From an uncultured Blautia sp. (GTDB lineage Bacteria > Bacillota > Clostridia > Lachnospirales > Lachnospiraceae), in NCBI GenBank assembly GCA_934408705.1, contig CAKRVL010000004.1:1-58527 (forward strand): DNA of 58,527 nucleotides, in the 5' to 3' direction. Shown here in pieces: positions 26,759 to 35,872 of the stretch (position 1 is its first letter; each line of letters begins with the position of its first letter). The position numbers were made by a program, and so were the translations under genes. Under the pieces are notes generated by a model. The model saw only the letters and a list, made by a program, of their open reading frames with translations, was not told where the DNA came from and ran no database searches.

Positions 26759-27757
26759 TCATATGCGTTCAAAAACCACTGTCACCTGACCGCCGCAGAT
26801 CATACCAAGGCTGTCCTGTCCATCTGCTGTAAGGGCATAGTGCCTTACTTCTTTTTCTCTTACTTCTTTGCAGTGTCCAATAGCTTCATATTCAACTTTA
26901 CCACCGCCAATACTGCCTGTAATATGACCAGAAGGCTCTACGAACATTTTACTTCCAACACCCCTTGGAGAGGAACCCGATTTCTCAGCAATAGTGACCA
27001 TAACTCCATGGCGCCCCTCTTTCACTGCAGCCTCGATCTTTTCATCGCAATACGCCAGATAATGCTGATTTTTTACCTTGATGATCTCTGCCATAATGCT
27101 AACCGCAATTTCCTCCGGCAGCTGACCACCCAAAGGAAGCCCGATGGGAGCATGAACCTCATCTAACTGCTCCTGAGTGTAGCCTTCCTTCAGAAGATTC
27201 TCTCTGGTGATTCGCACTTTATTTCGGCTTCCGATCATACCCAGATATTCATAGGGGCGGCCAAGAAGACGGCGAAGACAGTCTGCATCCCCAAGATGAC
27301 CTCTGGTAAGAATCACATAATAAACATTATCGTAAGGAGCAATGTATTTATCAATCTCTTTAAAATCGCCGTAAACCAGCTGATCTGCTTCCGGAAAACG
27401 CTCCTTTGTTACAAAATCCTCTCTGTCATCCATGATGGTTACATGAAAACCAAGCATTTTGCCAAGGTGAGCGGTGGGCTGTGATACATGACCGCCACCA
27501 AATATGACAAGGTGGGGATTTTTACGATAATCTTCTATAAAAAGACGATGACCATCCGCTTCTACAACCTTCGTTTCCCTGGTTTCATCCAGAATATTCA
27601 GATAATTACTCCAGATAGATCTGTCATCTGGATTTTCCGGGATCAACTGTGCGCCAGGATCCAGGATGCATTTTTTACCCATATATGGTCCATCCAGAAA
27701 AATCCCGGTTTTTACTCTGCCTTTTTCATCCAGGCTCTGGTAAATTTTATTGTACAT
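26759..27757 (-). CDS. XdhC/CoxI-family molybdenum hydroxylase accessory protein
   Basis: 332 residues. Members bind molybdenum cofactor and load or sulfurate it in xanthine dehydrogenase-type enzymes. The domain order is unusual: the Rossmann domain comes first (VIFGGGHVSQPTAHLGKMLGFHVTIMDDRED near residues 83-115, GMIGSRNKV near 174) and the CoxI-type segment last (SGSSPRGVGSKMFV...GSIGGGKVEYEA near 255-292), the reverse of standard XdhC. It opens the purine locus and would act on the hydroxylases encoded 15-20 kb away. Divergent from the DAACS transporter. Confidence 0.85.
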   Translation of the reverse strand: MYNKIYQSLDEKGRVKTGIFLDGPYMGKKCILDPGAQLIPENPDDRSIWSNYLNILDETRETKVVEADGHRLFIEDYRKNPHLVIFGGGHVSQPTAHLGKMLGFHVTIMDDREDFVTKERFPEADQLVYGDFKEIDKYIAPYDNVYYVILTRGHLGDADCLRRLLGRPYEYLGMIGSRNKVRITRENLLKEGYTQEQLDEVHAPIGLPLGGQLPEEIAVSIMAEIIKVKNQHYLAYCDEKIEAAVKEGRHGVMVTIAEKSGSSPRGVGSKMFVEPSGHITGSIGGGKVEYEAIGHCKEVREKEVRHYALTADGQDSLGMICGGQVTVVFERI

Positions 27758-27785
27758 AGTCCTTCACCTCATTCTCAGAAATTCA

Positions 27786-27814
27786 TTGCTGTTTTCTTTC
27801 TGATATATTATAAT
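27786..27814 (+). promoter_or_regulatory. Promoter of the DAACS transporter
   Basis: TTGCTG (27786-27791), 17-nt spacer, TATAAT (27809-27814). The GGAGG ribosome site at 27821 falls at about the expected start of the transcript, giving a very short leader. Confidence 0.6.
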
Positions 27815-27835
27815 ACATCCGGAGGAATTTTCACA

Positions 27836-29032
27836 ATGAAGAAAAAAAGAATTATGGCCAGTTTTCCCATCCGGATTCTGGCTGTCAGTATACCCGGTCT
27901 GCTCGCAGGCCTGCTATTTAATGCCACACGAACCTTTGGACTGACCTCAGGAGCTTTGAATCTGGTAGTCACAGCCCGTTATGTACTAAGCCAGCTGATC
28001 ACATTTCTGGCGCCTCTGATCATTATCGGATTTGTAGCTTCCTCAATTGTTTCTGCAAAAAAGGAGCCTGCACCATCCACAGCTCCAGCCATCCGAATCA
28101 CCTATTTTTCTATGTTGGGAGCGACTGCTTTGGCAATGGTATCCGGCTATCTGCTCATACCGAGACTTCCTGTATCCACAGACAGCCTGTCCTTCCGCTT
28201 TTTGCCGGACACTTTATTTGAGCTTCCTATTCCTGCTCCGGTTTCAGGCCTAAGTGCACTGGTGCTTGCGCTCCTCCTTGGCTTTGGAGCTTGCTGGACA
28301 AACGCAGTCCGCACCAAAGAGCTTTTAAATGAGTTCAGAGGGATCACACTTTCCCTGATGTCGAGAATCCTGCTGCCACTGCTGCCTTTCTATATTGGAT
28401 TATCTCTTTGTGCGCTGGCTTATCAGGGTTATTTCATTAAATATGTACCGTTACTGCTTCTGTCCCTTTTAATCCTTATTCCGGCTTATGCTCTCTGGGT
28501 AGTAGTTTTTTATTATATTGCAGGAGCTTACGCCGGGGAAAATCCATGGGGAATTTTGAAAAACCATATACCGGTCTGTAAAAAAGCATTGAAAACCCAT
28601 TCTTCTACTGCAACAGAAAAATATGCACAGGAGGCTGCTGCAAAATGCAGCCAGCTGAAGCCTGAATTTACAAAAGAAACAATTTCACTTTTTACACAGA
28701 TCAATCACTGCGGTTCTGTATTTGCAGAAGTGTTTTTCGCTATGATAATCTCCCGTATTCTTTATGGCTCAGTTCCGGCGCCTGGTACAATGATGATTTT
28801 CTGTATCCTGCTTGCCACCTGTTCTATTGGCGCTCCGGGACTCCCCTGGGGAACTGTGATGGTATCTCTTGGAACTCTGACTGGAATTTTAAAATTTGGT
28901 GATTCCGGAATTGCACTGATGTTTGCTGTTTTTGCACTCCATGACTCATTTGCCACAGCATGCAATATGACCTGCAACGGAGCAATCGCTCTGCTTCTTA
29001 CCGGATATGCAAAGAAGCATGGCTTAAACTAA
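27836..29032 (+). CDS. DAACS-family dicarboxylate/amino acid:cation symporter
   Basis: 398-residue membrane carrier. Hydrophobic helices, LITFLAPLIIIGFVASSIV, and a C-terminal GDSGIALMFAVFALHDSFATACNMTCNGAIALL region like the conserved last helices of the glutamate/aspartate/C4-dicarboxylate family. Substrate unknown; inside a purine locus it may carry an organic acid or amino acid product or substrate. Start at 27836, 10 nt after GGAGG; longer upstream reading overlaps the divergent gene and lacks a ribosome site. Its end overlaps the end of hyuA by 9 nt, tail to tail. Confidence 0.78.
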   Translation: MKKKRIMASFPIRILAVSIPGLLAGLLFNATRTFGLTSGALNLVVTARYVLSQLITFLAPLIIIGFVASSIVSAKKEPAPSTAPAIRITYFSMLGATALAMVSGYLLIPRLPVSTDSLSFRFLPDTLFELPIPAPVSGLSALVLALLLGFGACWTNAVRTKELLNEFRGITLSLMSRILLPLLPFYIGLSLCALAYQGYFIKYVPLLLLSLLILIPAYALWVVVFYYIAGAYAGENPWGILKNHIPVCKKALKTHSSTATEKYAQEAAAKCSQLKPEFTKETISLFTQINHCGSVFAEVFFAMIISRILYGSVPAPGTMMIFCILLATCSIGAPGLPWGTVMVSLGTLTGILKFGDSGIALMFAVFALHDSFATACNMTCNGAIALLLTGYAKKHGLN

Positions 29033-30403
29033 TGGCTGCCTTAAGCCTCTCTTAATATAAGTTCCCAATTTTTCCTGAACCAGTCTGCCTCCATCCACAG
29101 CCAGCTTTCCTCTGAGAAATACCTTGTCAATATCTCCATGGATTTTGAAGCCTTCGTATGGATTATTATCAGTATTATAGGCATGTGTCTTAGCAGAGAT
29201 TACATTCTCCTTATCAGGATCAAACACTACGATATCCGCGTCGCTGCCTTCTGCCACAGCTCCTTTATTCGGATAAACCCCATACAATTTCGCAGGATTT
29301 TCAGAAAGAAGCTGGCACATTTTCTCAACTGTAATTTTACCGGTGCACACACCATAAGTATACAGAAGAGTTCCTCTGGTCTGTACACCCGGCAGTCCAC
29401 CTGGAATTTTGGTAAAATCATCCTTTCCCATAGCCTTCTGGGCAAGAGTAAAGCTGCACTGATCTGTTGCCACCGTCTGGATATTGCCCTCTGCAAGAGC
29501 CTTCCACAAACAGTCCTGATCCTCTTTTTTACGGATTGGCGGTGCACACACATACTTTGCACCTTCGAAATCAGGTTTTGAATAAACACTGTCATCCAAA
29601 AGAAGATACTGAGGACAGGTTTCTGCAAATACAGTCTGGCCGTTTTTACGGGCGCGTACGATTTCTTCATATGCCTTGCGGTTAGTAAGATGAACTACCA
29701 TAACCGGAGCTCCTGCCTCCCTGGCGATGACCAGAAGCCGATGAACTGCCTCTGCTTCCATAGTATCAGGGCGCACAAGAGGATGGTTCTCAGGTCCAAA
29801 TCTGCCCTGCTCTTTTGCCTCCTGGATCAATGCATCGATCACTCCTGCATTTTCACAGTGAACTCCGGCAAAACAGCCTTTTTCATTCAGTGCCTTAATA
29901 ATCTTATAAAGGTCCTCATCATCTACGATCATGGCCGGATAAGTCATATACAGCTTAAAGCTGGTGATACCCTCATCTATCATGTCCTGAATTTCCTTCT
30001 TCGTTTCCTGGTTCCATTCTACAATAGACATATGGAAGGAATAATCACAAGAGCACTTTCCATCTGCTTTTTCATGCCATTTCTCCAGGCCTTCCTTTAA
30101 CGTATGACCGCCCTTATCCTGAGAAGCAAAATCAATGACTAGCGTAGTGCCTCCAAGAATGGCAGCTTTGGTGCCGGTTTCAAAATCGTCTGCTGTTACA
30201 GTACCTGCAACCTCCAGATCAAAATGAGTATGTCCATCAATAAATCCCGGAAAAAGAAGCTTACCGGATACATCGATCACTTCCGCATCTGGCTGGGAAA
30301 GGTTCTCTCCTACTTTTACGATCTTCTCACCTTCCACCAGCACATCCTGCTTTTTCGATAAGGAACCTGATATAACTGTCCCATTTTTCAAAAGATATTT
30401 CAT
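29024..30403 (-). CDS. hyuA: Hydantoinase/dihydropyrimidinase-type amidohydrolase
   Basis: 459-residue cyclic amidohydrolase. Metal ligands: GHTHFD (H58, H60), the carbamylated lysine in SFKLYMTYP, and histidines in GVHCENA and VVHLTN, with the ATDQCSF aspartate. It opens hydantoin-like or dihydropyrimidine-like rings. The E. coli counterpart (phenylhydantoinase) is part of the ygeW-to-ygfK purine cluster and is reported as one of the genes needed for bacterial urate breakdown. Divergent from the YheO-type regulator. Confidence 0.92.
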   Translation of the reverse strand: MKYLLKNGTVISGSLSKKQDVLVEGEKIVKVGENLSQPDAEVIDVSGKLLFPGFIDGHTHFDLEVAGTVTADDFETGTKAAILGGTTLVIDFASQDKGGHTLKEGLEKWHEKADGKCSCDYSFHMSIVEWNQETKKEIQDMIDEGITSFKLYMTYPAMIVDDEDLYKIIKALNEKGCFAGVHCENAGVIDALIQEAKEQGRFGPENHPLVRPDTMEAEAVHRLLVIAREAGAPVMVVHLTNRKAYEEIVRARKNGQTVFAETCPQYLLLDDSVYSKPDFEGAKYVCAPPIRKKEDQDCLWKALAEGNIQTVATDQCSFTLAQKAMGKDDFTKIPGGLPGVQTRGTLLYTYGVCTGKITVEKMCQLLSENPAKLYGVYPNKGAVAEGSDADIVVFDPDKENVISAKTHAYNTDNNPYEGFKIHGDIDKVFLRGKLAVDGGRLVQEKLGTYIKRGLRQPLV

Positions 30404-30728
30404 ATTCCATATCCCCTTTCATTCATGTACAAAATAACCAACTTTACACGTTTCACTCTTTATTTTAATGTAAATATAACACAACTTTTTCACATCTTCA
30501 ACAAAGAGTACGAATTTTTTTCAGCATCCAATAATTTTTTTGTAAATTTGTCTTTTTATTTCTTCTCGCACATGTTATTATAAAGGAAAGAAGTCATTCG
30601 TTAATATCTGCAACATACGAATACAGACAGGATGCCCCAAATACATGCAGTAATTTCAGGCATCGACCCATGGCAGGTTTTTCCTGCTCACAATATGAAA
30701 ATCAAATCCAAAACAGGAGGGAACAAAT
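30404..30728. promoter_or_regulatory. Divergent control region, hyuA and YheO-type regulator
   Basis: 325 bp with no gene. On the minus strand TTGAAG (30501-30496), 17-nt spacer, TATATT (30478-30473) is a fair promoter for hyuA. Toward the regulator, TTATAAA near 30580 is a possible -10, leaving a 140-nt leader with two hairpins: GATGCC/GGCATC (30631-30636, 30659-30664) and GCAGG/CCTGC (30673-30686). The centre is very AT-rich. No known riboswitch was recognised. Confidence 0.5.
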
Positions 30729-31367
30729 ATGGGAAGATTAACTGTCTTAGAGCAGATTGCACAAGATATCGCAGCAGAATTCGGAACGGACTGCGAAGTA
30801 GTAATCCATGATCTGAAAACGAAAGAGCCAGAGCATTCCATTATCTATATTGTAAATGGCCATGTAACCGGCCGAAATGTGGGCGACGGCCCGTCTGATG
30901 CTGTTTTTGACGGAATCCGACAGAAGAGACGTGGAGAAAATTGTACTCCGGCCGATCATAATGGTTATCTGATGAAGACTGCTGACGGCAAGATTCTGAA
31001 ATGCAGCACTTCATATATAAAGGATGACGATGGCAGTCTGCACTATGTTTTTGGCATAAATTATGACATTACCAAGCTGACACTGATCAACAGCGCGCTT
31101 GATGACCTGATCACACCGAAGGACAAAGAAGAGAAGCCGAAGCAGATCACACACAGTGTTAATGATCTTCTGGATCGCCTGATTGAAGAATCCGTTAATC
31201 TTGTAGGTAAACCGGTAGCACTTATGAATAAAGAAGACAAGGTCACTGCAATCCAGTTTCTCAATGATTCCGGTGCTTTTCTCATTACGAAATCCGGAGA
31301 TAAGGTTGCTAATTATTTTGGAATTTCCAAATATACACTTTACAGTTATATTGATGTAAATAAATAA
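30729..31367 (+). CDS. YheO/DauR-type PAS-HTH transcriptional regulator
   Basis: 212 residues. The N-terminal PAS-like YheO domain (about residues 5-120: EFGTDCEVVIHDLK, YIVNGHVTGRNVGDGPS, DDGSLHYVFGINYDIT) is followed by a C-terminal helix-turn-helix (about 170-210: GAFLITKSGDKVANYFGISKYTLYSYID). Family members sense a small molecule and control nearby catabolic genes. Being divergent from hyuA and the only regulator in the 26-kb purine locus, it is the prime candidate controller. The ligand is unknown. Confidence 0.85.
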   Translation: MGRLTVLEQIAQDIAAEFGTDCEVVIHDLKTKEPEHSIIYIVNGHVTGRNVGDGPSDAVFDGIRQKRRGENCTPADHNGYLMKTADGKILKCSTSYIKDDDGSLHYVFGINYDITKLTLINSALDDLITPKDKEEKPKQITHSVNDLLDRLIEESVNLVGKPVALMNKEDKVTAIQFLNDSGAFLITKSGDKVANYFGISKYTLYSYIDVNK

Positions 31368-31373
31368 ATACAA

Positions 31374-31428
31374 AAGCCATATAATGTACCTTCCTGTAAA
31401 TCAGTTATATAAGTACATTATATGGCTT
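31374..31428. terminator. Bidirectional terminator after the YheO-type gene
   Basis: AAGCCATATAATGTAC (31374-31389) and GTACATTATATGGCTT (31413-31428) form a perfect 16-bp stem with a 23-nt loop, between converging genes. Confidence 0.85.
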
Positions 31429-31435
31429 ATTTCAT

Positions 31436-31636
31436 TTATACATCCGCCTGCCCGGCAGTCTCCAGTCTGTGTGCCTCTTTATAAATTTCACAGGCACTCT
31501 GATTCACACATCGCTTATATGCACAGTCCATAAAGGTGAGAGTTCTTCCCCCATCCTTTTCCTCATATTCGCAGCATACTGTCTGGATTCCATTACATGT
31601 TCTGCAAAAACCTGAGATAAACTCTTCTATTTCCAT
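31436..31636 (-). CDS. Small cysteine-rich protein, unknown
   Basis: 66 residues with seven cysteines (11, 14, 21, 22, 38, 43, 49), including CxxC and an adjacent Cys pair, which suggests metal or Fe-S binding. No signal peptide or membrane segment. GGAG lies 7 nt before the ATG, and it ends just before the terminator, so it is probably real. It follows the DUF1015 gene by 46 nt on the same strand. I do not recognise the family. Confidence 0.6.
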   Translation of the reverse strand: MEIEEFISGFCRTCNGIQTVCCEYEEKDGGRTLTFMDCAYKRCVNQSACEIYKEAHRLETAGQADV

Positions 31637-31682
31637 TCTTCTCTCTCCAATTGATAAATTGGCTTATTCAGCTATTATAGCA

Positions 31683-32927
31683 TCAGCTTAGTTTATGAAT
31701 AAATATCCCACTTCGCAGTTTAGGCTCAAACCATGTAGACTTAGGTGGCATAAGACGGTTCTCATCTGCCAGCTGCATCAGTTCCTCGATGGATGCAGGA
31801 TAAAGTGCAAATGCAATTCCGCCAGTCTCATCTGCCATAGACTGAAGCTCCCGAAGCTTATGAATTCCACCTACGAAAGAAATACGCCTGTCTGTACCCG
31901 GATCATCAATACCCAGGATCGGCTTTAATACATTCTCCTGAAGAATCTGGGAATCAAGCTGGTCTGCCACAGCTTTCCCCTCATAAATCACTGGCTTCGC
32001 CTTCAGAAGATACCAGAAACCATCCAGGTACATTCCAAAGCAATGCTTCTCCACCGGCTTAGCCGGAAAACCAGGTACAATAGTCATATCAAATTTCTCT
32101 TTGATCTTCTCCAGAACCTGCTCAACGCTCTGACCATTCAGATCCTTCACAACGCGATTATAAGCCAGGATCGTAAGCTGCTCATACGGAAAAGCAACAG
32201 AAAGAAAATAATTAAATTCCTCTTCTCCTGTGTAACCAGGATTCTCCTGACGACGCTTCAGCCCTACTTTCACAGCAGAAGCTGCCCGGTGATGTCCGTC
32301 TGCAATATAAAATGCAGGAATCTTCTCCATCTCTGTCCGGACCAGATCAATGGCATTGTCCTGGTCGATCACCCATACCCGATGTGTGATTTCATCCTCT
32401 TCAGTGAAATCACAGACTGCCTTATGCTCATTTTTCCATTGTTCAAGAAAGGCTGCCAGTGCTTCTGTGTAGCGGCAGGCAAAATAAATGGGACCTGTAT
32501 TTGCATCACACACATCCATATGGTCGATCCTGTCCTGTTCCTGCTCCGGTTTGGTAAGCTCATGCTTCTTTACCACACCATTCAGATAATCATCAATAGA
32601 TGCACAACCCACAATGCCGGTCTGAGACTTACCTCTTCGCACAAGCTCGTATATATAATAACAAGGCTTCTCATCCTGGACAAGAATACCACGCTTCTCC
32701 ATCCGGAGAAGATTCTCCCTTGCCATCTGGTAAACCCTCTTATCATACAGGTCTGTATCTGCTGGCAGATCTATCTCTGCTCTGTCTACATGAAGAAAAG
32801 ACTCCGGATTCTCTTTCCCAATGGCCGCTGCTTCTTCTCTATTTACAACATCATATGGAAGCGCCGCTACTTGTGCCACCTTCCCTTCTGTAGGTCTGAG
32901 TGCCTTAAACGCACGAAATACTGCCAT
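31683..32927 (-). CDS. DUF1015 family protein
   Basis: 414 residues. LPYDVVNREEA near the N-terminus, LTKPEQEQDRIDHMD, and the central FYIADGHHRAASA motif are characteristic of DUF1015. The DGHHR motif is shared with ParB/sulfiredoxin-fold nucleotide-dependent kinases such as free-serine kinases, so a kinase activity is plausible. DUF1015 genes in Clostridia often lie by serine biosynthesis genes; here it stands beside diaminopropionate lyase. Start at 32927, at a conserved MAVFRAFKALRP. Function not known with certainty. Confidence 0.8.
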   Translation of the reverse strand: MAVFRAFKALRPTEGKVAQVAALPYDVVNREEAAAIGKENPESFLHVDRAEIDLPADTDLYDKRVYQMARENLLRMEKRGILVQDEKPCYYIYELVRRGKSQTGIVGCASIDDYLNGVVKKHELTKPEQEQDRIDHMDVCDANTGPIYFACRYTEALAAFLEQWKNEHKAVCDFTEEDEITHRVWVIDQDNAIDLVRTEMEKIPAFYIADGHHRAASAVKVGLKRRQENPGYTGEEEFNYFLSVAFPYEQLTILAYNRVVKDLNGQSVEQVLEKIKEKFDMTIVPGFPAKPVEKHCFGMYLDGFWYLLKAKPVIYEGKAVADQLDSQILQENVLKPILGIDDPGTDRRISFVGGIHKLRELQSMADETGGIAFALYPASIEELMQLADENRLMPPKSTWFEPKLRSGIFIHKLS

Positions 32928-33047
32928 AAATAATCTGCCCCTTTCTGCCCACATATGTCAAATCAGCAATTTCACCCTTCTGATCCGCTCTGTTTTTTTG
33001 TGTCGTAACCTATATTTTATCACAAATACAAGCCTCTTGCAATCAAA

Positions 33048-33121
33048 CTAAATATTTTTTGAGAAAGCTAAATATTTTTGTATTTTTCTATTGCAAATTG
33101 ATTTATTTGTGTTATTATACT
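33048..33121 (+). promoter_or_regulatory. ygeX promoter with upstream direct repeat
   Basis: CTAAATATTTTT occurs at 33048-33059 and 33068-33079, 20 bp apart. Downstream, TTGCAA (33091-33096) pairs with TATTAT (33113-33118, spacer 16) or TATACT (33116-33121, spacer 19). The second repeat is part of AGAAAGCTAAATATTTTTG, which resembles a segment at a like distance before the ssnA promoter. Likely activator site. Confidence 0.5.
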
Positions 33122-33188
33122 ATTAGGAAAACAAAAACGTATTTAAAAAGCAACGAAATAAACAATAACCACGAAGGAGGTTTTCCCC

Positions 33189-34418
33189 ATGACAGACGGA
33201 CTGAAATGGACGGTCAATCATGTACCGGGATCCGATGACAAATTCCTGGACCTGATGTCCGAAGAAAACGTAACCAAAGCAAATGAATTCCACAAAAGCT
33301 TTCCCCAGTATTCCGTAACACCACTGCAGAAGCTTTCCTCTCTTGCTTCCTATCTTGGAGTAAAGGGTATCTACTGCAAGGATGAATCCTATCGTTTCGG
33401 ACTGAATGCATTCAAGGTACTTGGCGGCTCCTATGCAATGGGACGTTATATTGCCCAGGAGCTTGGTCGCGACATCAGCGAGCTTCCTTACAATGTTCTC
33501 TCCTCCGATAAATTAAGAGAGGAATTCGGACAGGCTACTTTCTTCACTGCTACAGATGGAAACCACGGCCGCGGCGTTGCATGGGCTGCTAACCGTCTTG
33601 GACAGAAGGCTGTAGTCAGAATGCCTAAGGGAACCACCAAGACACGTTTTGACAACATTGCCAAGGAAGGTGCTGTTGTTACGATCGAGGAAGTAAACTA
33701 CGATGACTGTGTAAGAATGGCAGCTGCTGAAGCAGCTAAGACAGAGCATGGAATCATCGTTCAGGACACTGCATGGGATGGATATGAAGAGATTCCTTCC
33801 TGGATCATGCAGGGATACGGAACTTTGGTTCTGGAAGCAGACAAGCAGCTGAAGGAGAACGGTGTTGACCGTCCTACCCACGTATTTGTACAGGCTGGTG
33901 TAGGCTCCCTGGCTGGTGCAGTTGTTGGATATTTCGCCCACAAATATAAAGAAAATCCTCCGGTAATGGTTGTCTGCGAAGCAAGTGCAGCTGACTGCCT
34001 CTACCGTTCCGCAGTTCAGGCTGACGGTAACCTGGTAAATGTTACAGGTGATCTTCAGACTATTATGGCAGGTCTTGCATGCGGCGAGGGAAATACCATC
34101 GGATGGGATATCCTTAAGAATCATGTTACTGTCTTCGCTTCCTGCCCAGACTGGATGAGTGCTAAAGCAACACGTATTTATGCTAATCCACTTGAGAATG
34201 ATCCACATATTGTATCTGGTGAGTCCGGATCTGTTCCACTTGGTCTTGCGTACACCGCTCTTCATGATGAAGACGCCAAAGACCTGAAGGAAGCTCTGAA
34301 GCTGGATGAGAATTCCAACATTCTGGTAATCTCTACAGAGGGTGACACTGATCCTGTCCGTTACCGCGAGATCGTATGGGACGGCTTATATGGAACAGAT
34401 GAATCTTTAAGCAAATAA
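33189..34418 (+). CDS. ygeX: 2,3-diaminopropionate ammonia-lyase
   Basis: 409-residue fold-type II PLP enzyme that converts 2,3-diaminopropionate to pyruvate and two ammonia. The PLP lysine is K76 in GLNAFKVLGG, with ATDGNHGRGVAW as the substrate/PLP loop and QAGVGSLAGAVVG as the phosphate cup. Member of the urate/purine degradation gene set; here it starts the plus-strand unit ygeX-ygeY-ygeW-carbamate kinase. Codon choice (many CGT, GGT, GCT) suggests high expression. Confidence 0.94.
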   Translation: MTDGLKWTVNHVPGSDDKFLDLMSEENVTKANEFHKSFPQYSVTPLQKLSSLASYLGVKGIYCKDESYRFGLNAFKVLGGSYAMGRYIAQELGRDISELPYNVLSSDKLREEFGQATFFTATDGNHGRGVAWAANRLGQKAVVRMPKGTTKTRFDNIAKEGAVVTIEEVNYDDCVRMAAAEAAKTEHGIIVQDTAWDGYEEIPSWIMQGYGTLVLEADKQLKENGVDRPTHVFVQAGVGSLAGAVVGYFAHKYKENPPVMVVCEASAADCLYRSAVQADGNLVNVTGDLQTIMAGLACGEGNTIGWDILKNHVTVFASCPDWMSAKATRIYANPLENDPHIVSGESGSVPLGLAYTALHDEDAKDLKEALKLDENSNILVISTEGDTDPVRYREIVWDGLYGTDESLSK

Positions 34419-34468
34419 GTTTTATAACAATATTATATTTTTTCACAAGAATATGGAGGTAACTTGTT

Positions 34469-35779
34469 ATGGATTATAACAAAATCAAAGAAACTGCACA
34501 GAATTACGAAGCTGATATGACTAAATTTCTTCGTGACCTGGTTCATTTCCCAGGTGAGAGCTGCGGCGAGAAAGACCATGTAATGCGTATTAAAGAAGAG
34601 ATGGAAAAGCTTGGTTTTGATAAGGTTGTAGTTGATCCGATGGGAAATATCCTTGGCTACATGGGAACCGGAAGCACTCTGATCGGCTTTGATGCACATA
34701 TTGACACTGTAGGTATCGGAAACAGAGACAACTGGGAATTCGATCCATACGAAGGCTTTGAGACCGAAACTGAAATCGGTGGACGTGGAACTTCCGACCA
34801 GATGGGTGGTATCGTATCCGCTGTTTATGGTGCTAAGATCATGAAGGATCTTGGTCTTCTCAATGACAAATACCAGGTTGTTGTTACCGGAACTGTTCAG
34901 GAAGAGGACTGTGATGGTCTCTGCTGGCAGTACATTATCAACGAAGATAAGGTTCGTCCGGAATTCGTAGTTTCCACAGAGCCTACAGATGGTGGTATCT
35001 ACCGTGGACAGCGCGGACGTATGGAAATCCGCATTGATGTAAAGGGTGTTTCCTGCCATGGTTCTGCTCCAGAGCGTGGTGACAACGCAATCTATAAAAT
35101 GGCTGACATTCTTCAGGATGTACGCGCATTAAATGAAAACGATGCAGCAGATGAGACTGAGATCAAAGGTCTTGTAAAAATGCTGGATAAGAAATACAAT
35201 CCGGAATGGGAAGAGGCAAACTTCCTTGGAAGAGGTACTGTTACTACTTCCGAGATTTTCTTCACATCCCCAAGCCGTTGTGCTGTTGCTGACTCCTGCG
35301 CTGTTTCCCTTGACCGTCGTATGACAGCTGGTGAGACCTGGGAGAGCTGCCTGGATGAGATCCGTGCACTTCCATCTGTTAAAAAATATGGTGATGATGT
35401 TAAGGTTTCCATGTACGAATACTCCCGTCCATCCTGGACAGATCTTGTATATCCAATCGAGTGCTATTTCCCTACATGGGTAATCCCGAAGGATCACAAG
35501 GTTACCGCTGCTCTTGAGGAAGCTTACCACAACCTGTACGGAACAGAGCGTATGGGCAATGCTGAGACAGAGGCTATGAGAAAAGCCCGTCCTCTTACTG
35601 ACAAATGGACCTTCTCTACTAATGGTGTTTCTATTATGGGACGTAACGGAATCCCATGTATCGGATTCGGACCTGGTGCAGAGGCACAGGCTCACGCTCC
35701 GAATGAAAAAACATGGAAAGACGATCTGGTAAGATGTGCAGCTGTCTACGCAGCACTTCCTACTGCATATTGCAAATAA
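34469..35779 (+). CDS. ygeY: YgeY family M20 hydrolase
   Basis: 436-residue M20-type metallohydrolase. Zinc-site motifs: [10 protein letters not shown] (metal His and Asp), [20 protein letters not shown] (catalytic Glu) and STEPTDG; a C-terminal [15 protein letters not shown] histidine completes the site. Annotated in databases as selenium metabolism-linked but now tied to purine degradation, where it likely cleaves a ureido or amide bond of an opened-ring intermediate. It follows ygeX by 50 nt; ACAAG/CTTGT flanks the ribosome site. Confidence 0.92.
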   Translation: MDYNKIKETAQNYEADMTKFLRDLVHFPGESCGEKDHVMRIKEEMEKLGFDKVVVDPMGNILGYMGTGSTLIGFDAHIDTVGIGNRDNWEFDPYEGFETETEIGGRGTSDQMGGIVSAVYGAKIMKDLGLLNDKYQVVVTGTVQEEDCDGLCWQYIINEDKVRPEFVVSTEPTDGGIYRGQRGRMEIRIDVKGVSCHGSAPERGDNAIYKMADILQDVRALNENDAADETEIKGLVKMLDKKYNPEWEEANFLGRGTVTTSEIFFTSPSRCAVADSCAVSLDRRMTAGETWESCLDEIRALPSVKKYGDDVKVSMYEYSRPSWTDLVYPIECYFPTWVIPKDHKVTAALEEAYHNLYGTERMGNAETEAMRKARPLTDKWTFSTNGVSIMGRNGIPCIGFGPGAEAQAHAPNEKTWKDDLVRCAAVYAALPTAYCK

Positions 35780-35809
35780 TCAATTAACGCCTATTTCAAC
35801 TCTTATTGA

Positions 35810-35837
35810 GTATGGAGCGGATTTATCTGCTCCATAC
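35810..35837 (+). other. Intercistronic hairpin ygeY-ygeW
   Basis: GTATGGAGC (35810-35818) and GCTCCATAC (35829-35837) form a perfect 9-bp stem with a 10-nt loop. No T-run follows, so mRNA stabilisation or processing is more likely than termination. Confidence 0.55.
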
Positions 35838-35872
35838 CTCCACTAAAAAAACAAATATAAAGGAGAACATTC

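Noticed and set aside
27488..27835. Longer N-terminal frame for the DAACS carrier
   Set aside because: It overlaps the divergent XdhC-type gene and its promoter and lacks a ribosome site; the ATG at 27836 has GGAGG and starts the first membrane helix region.
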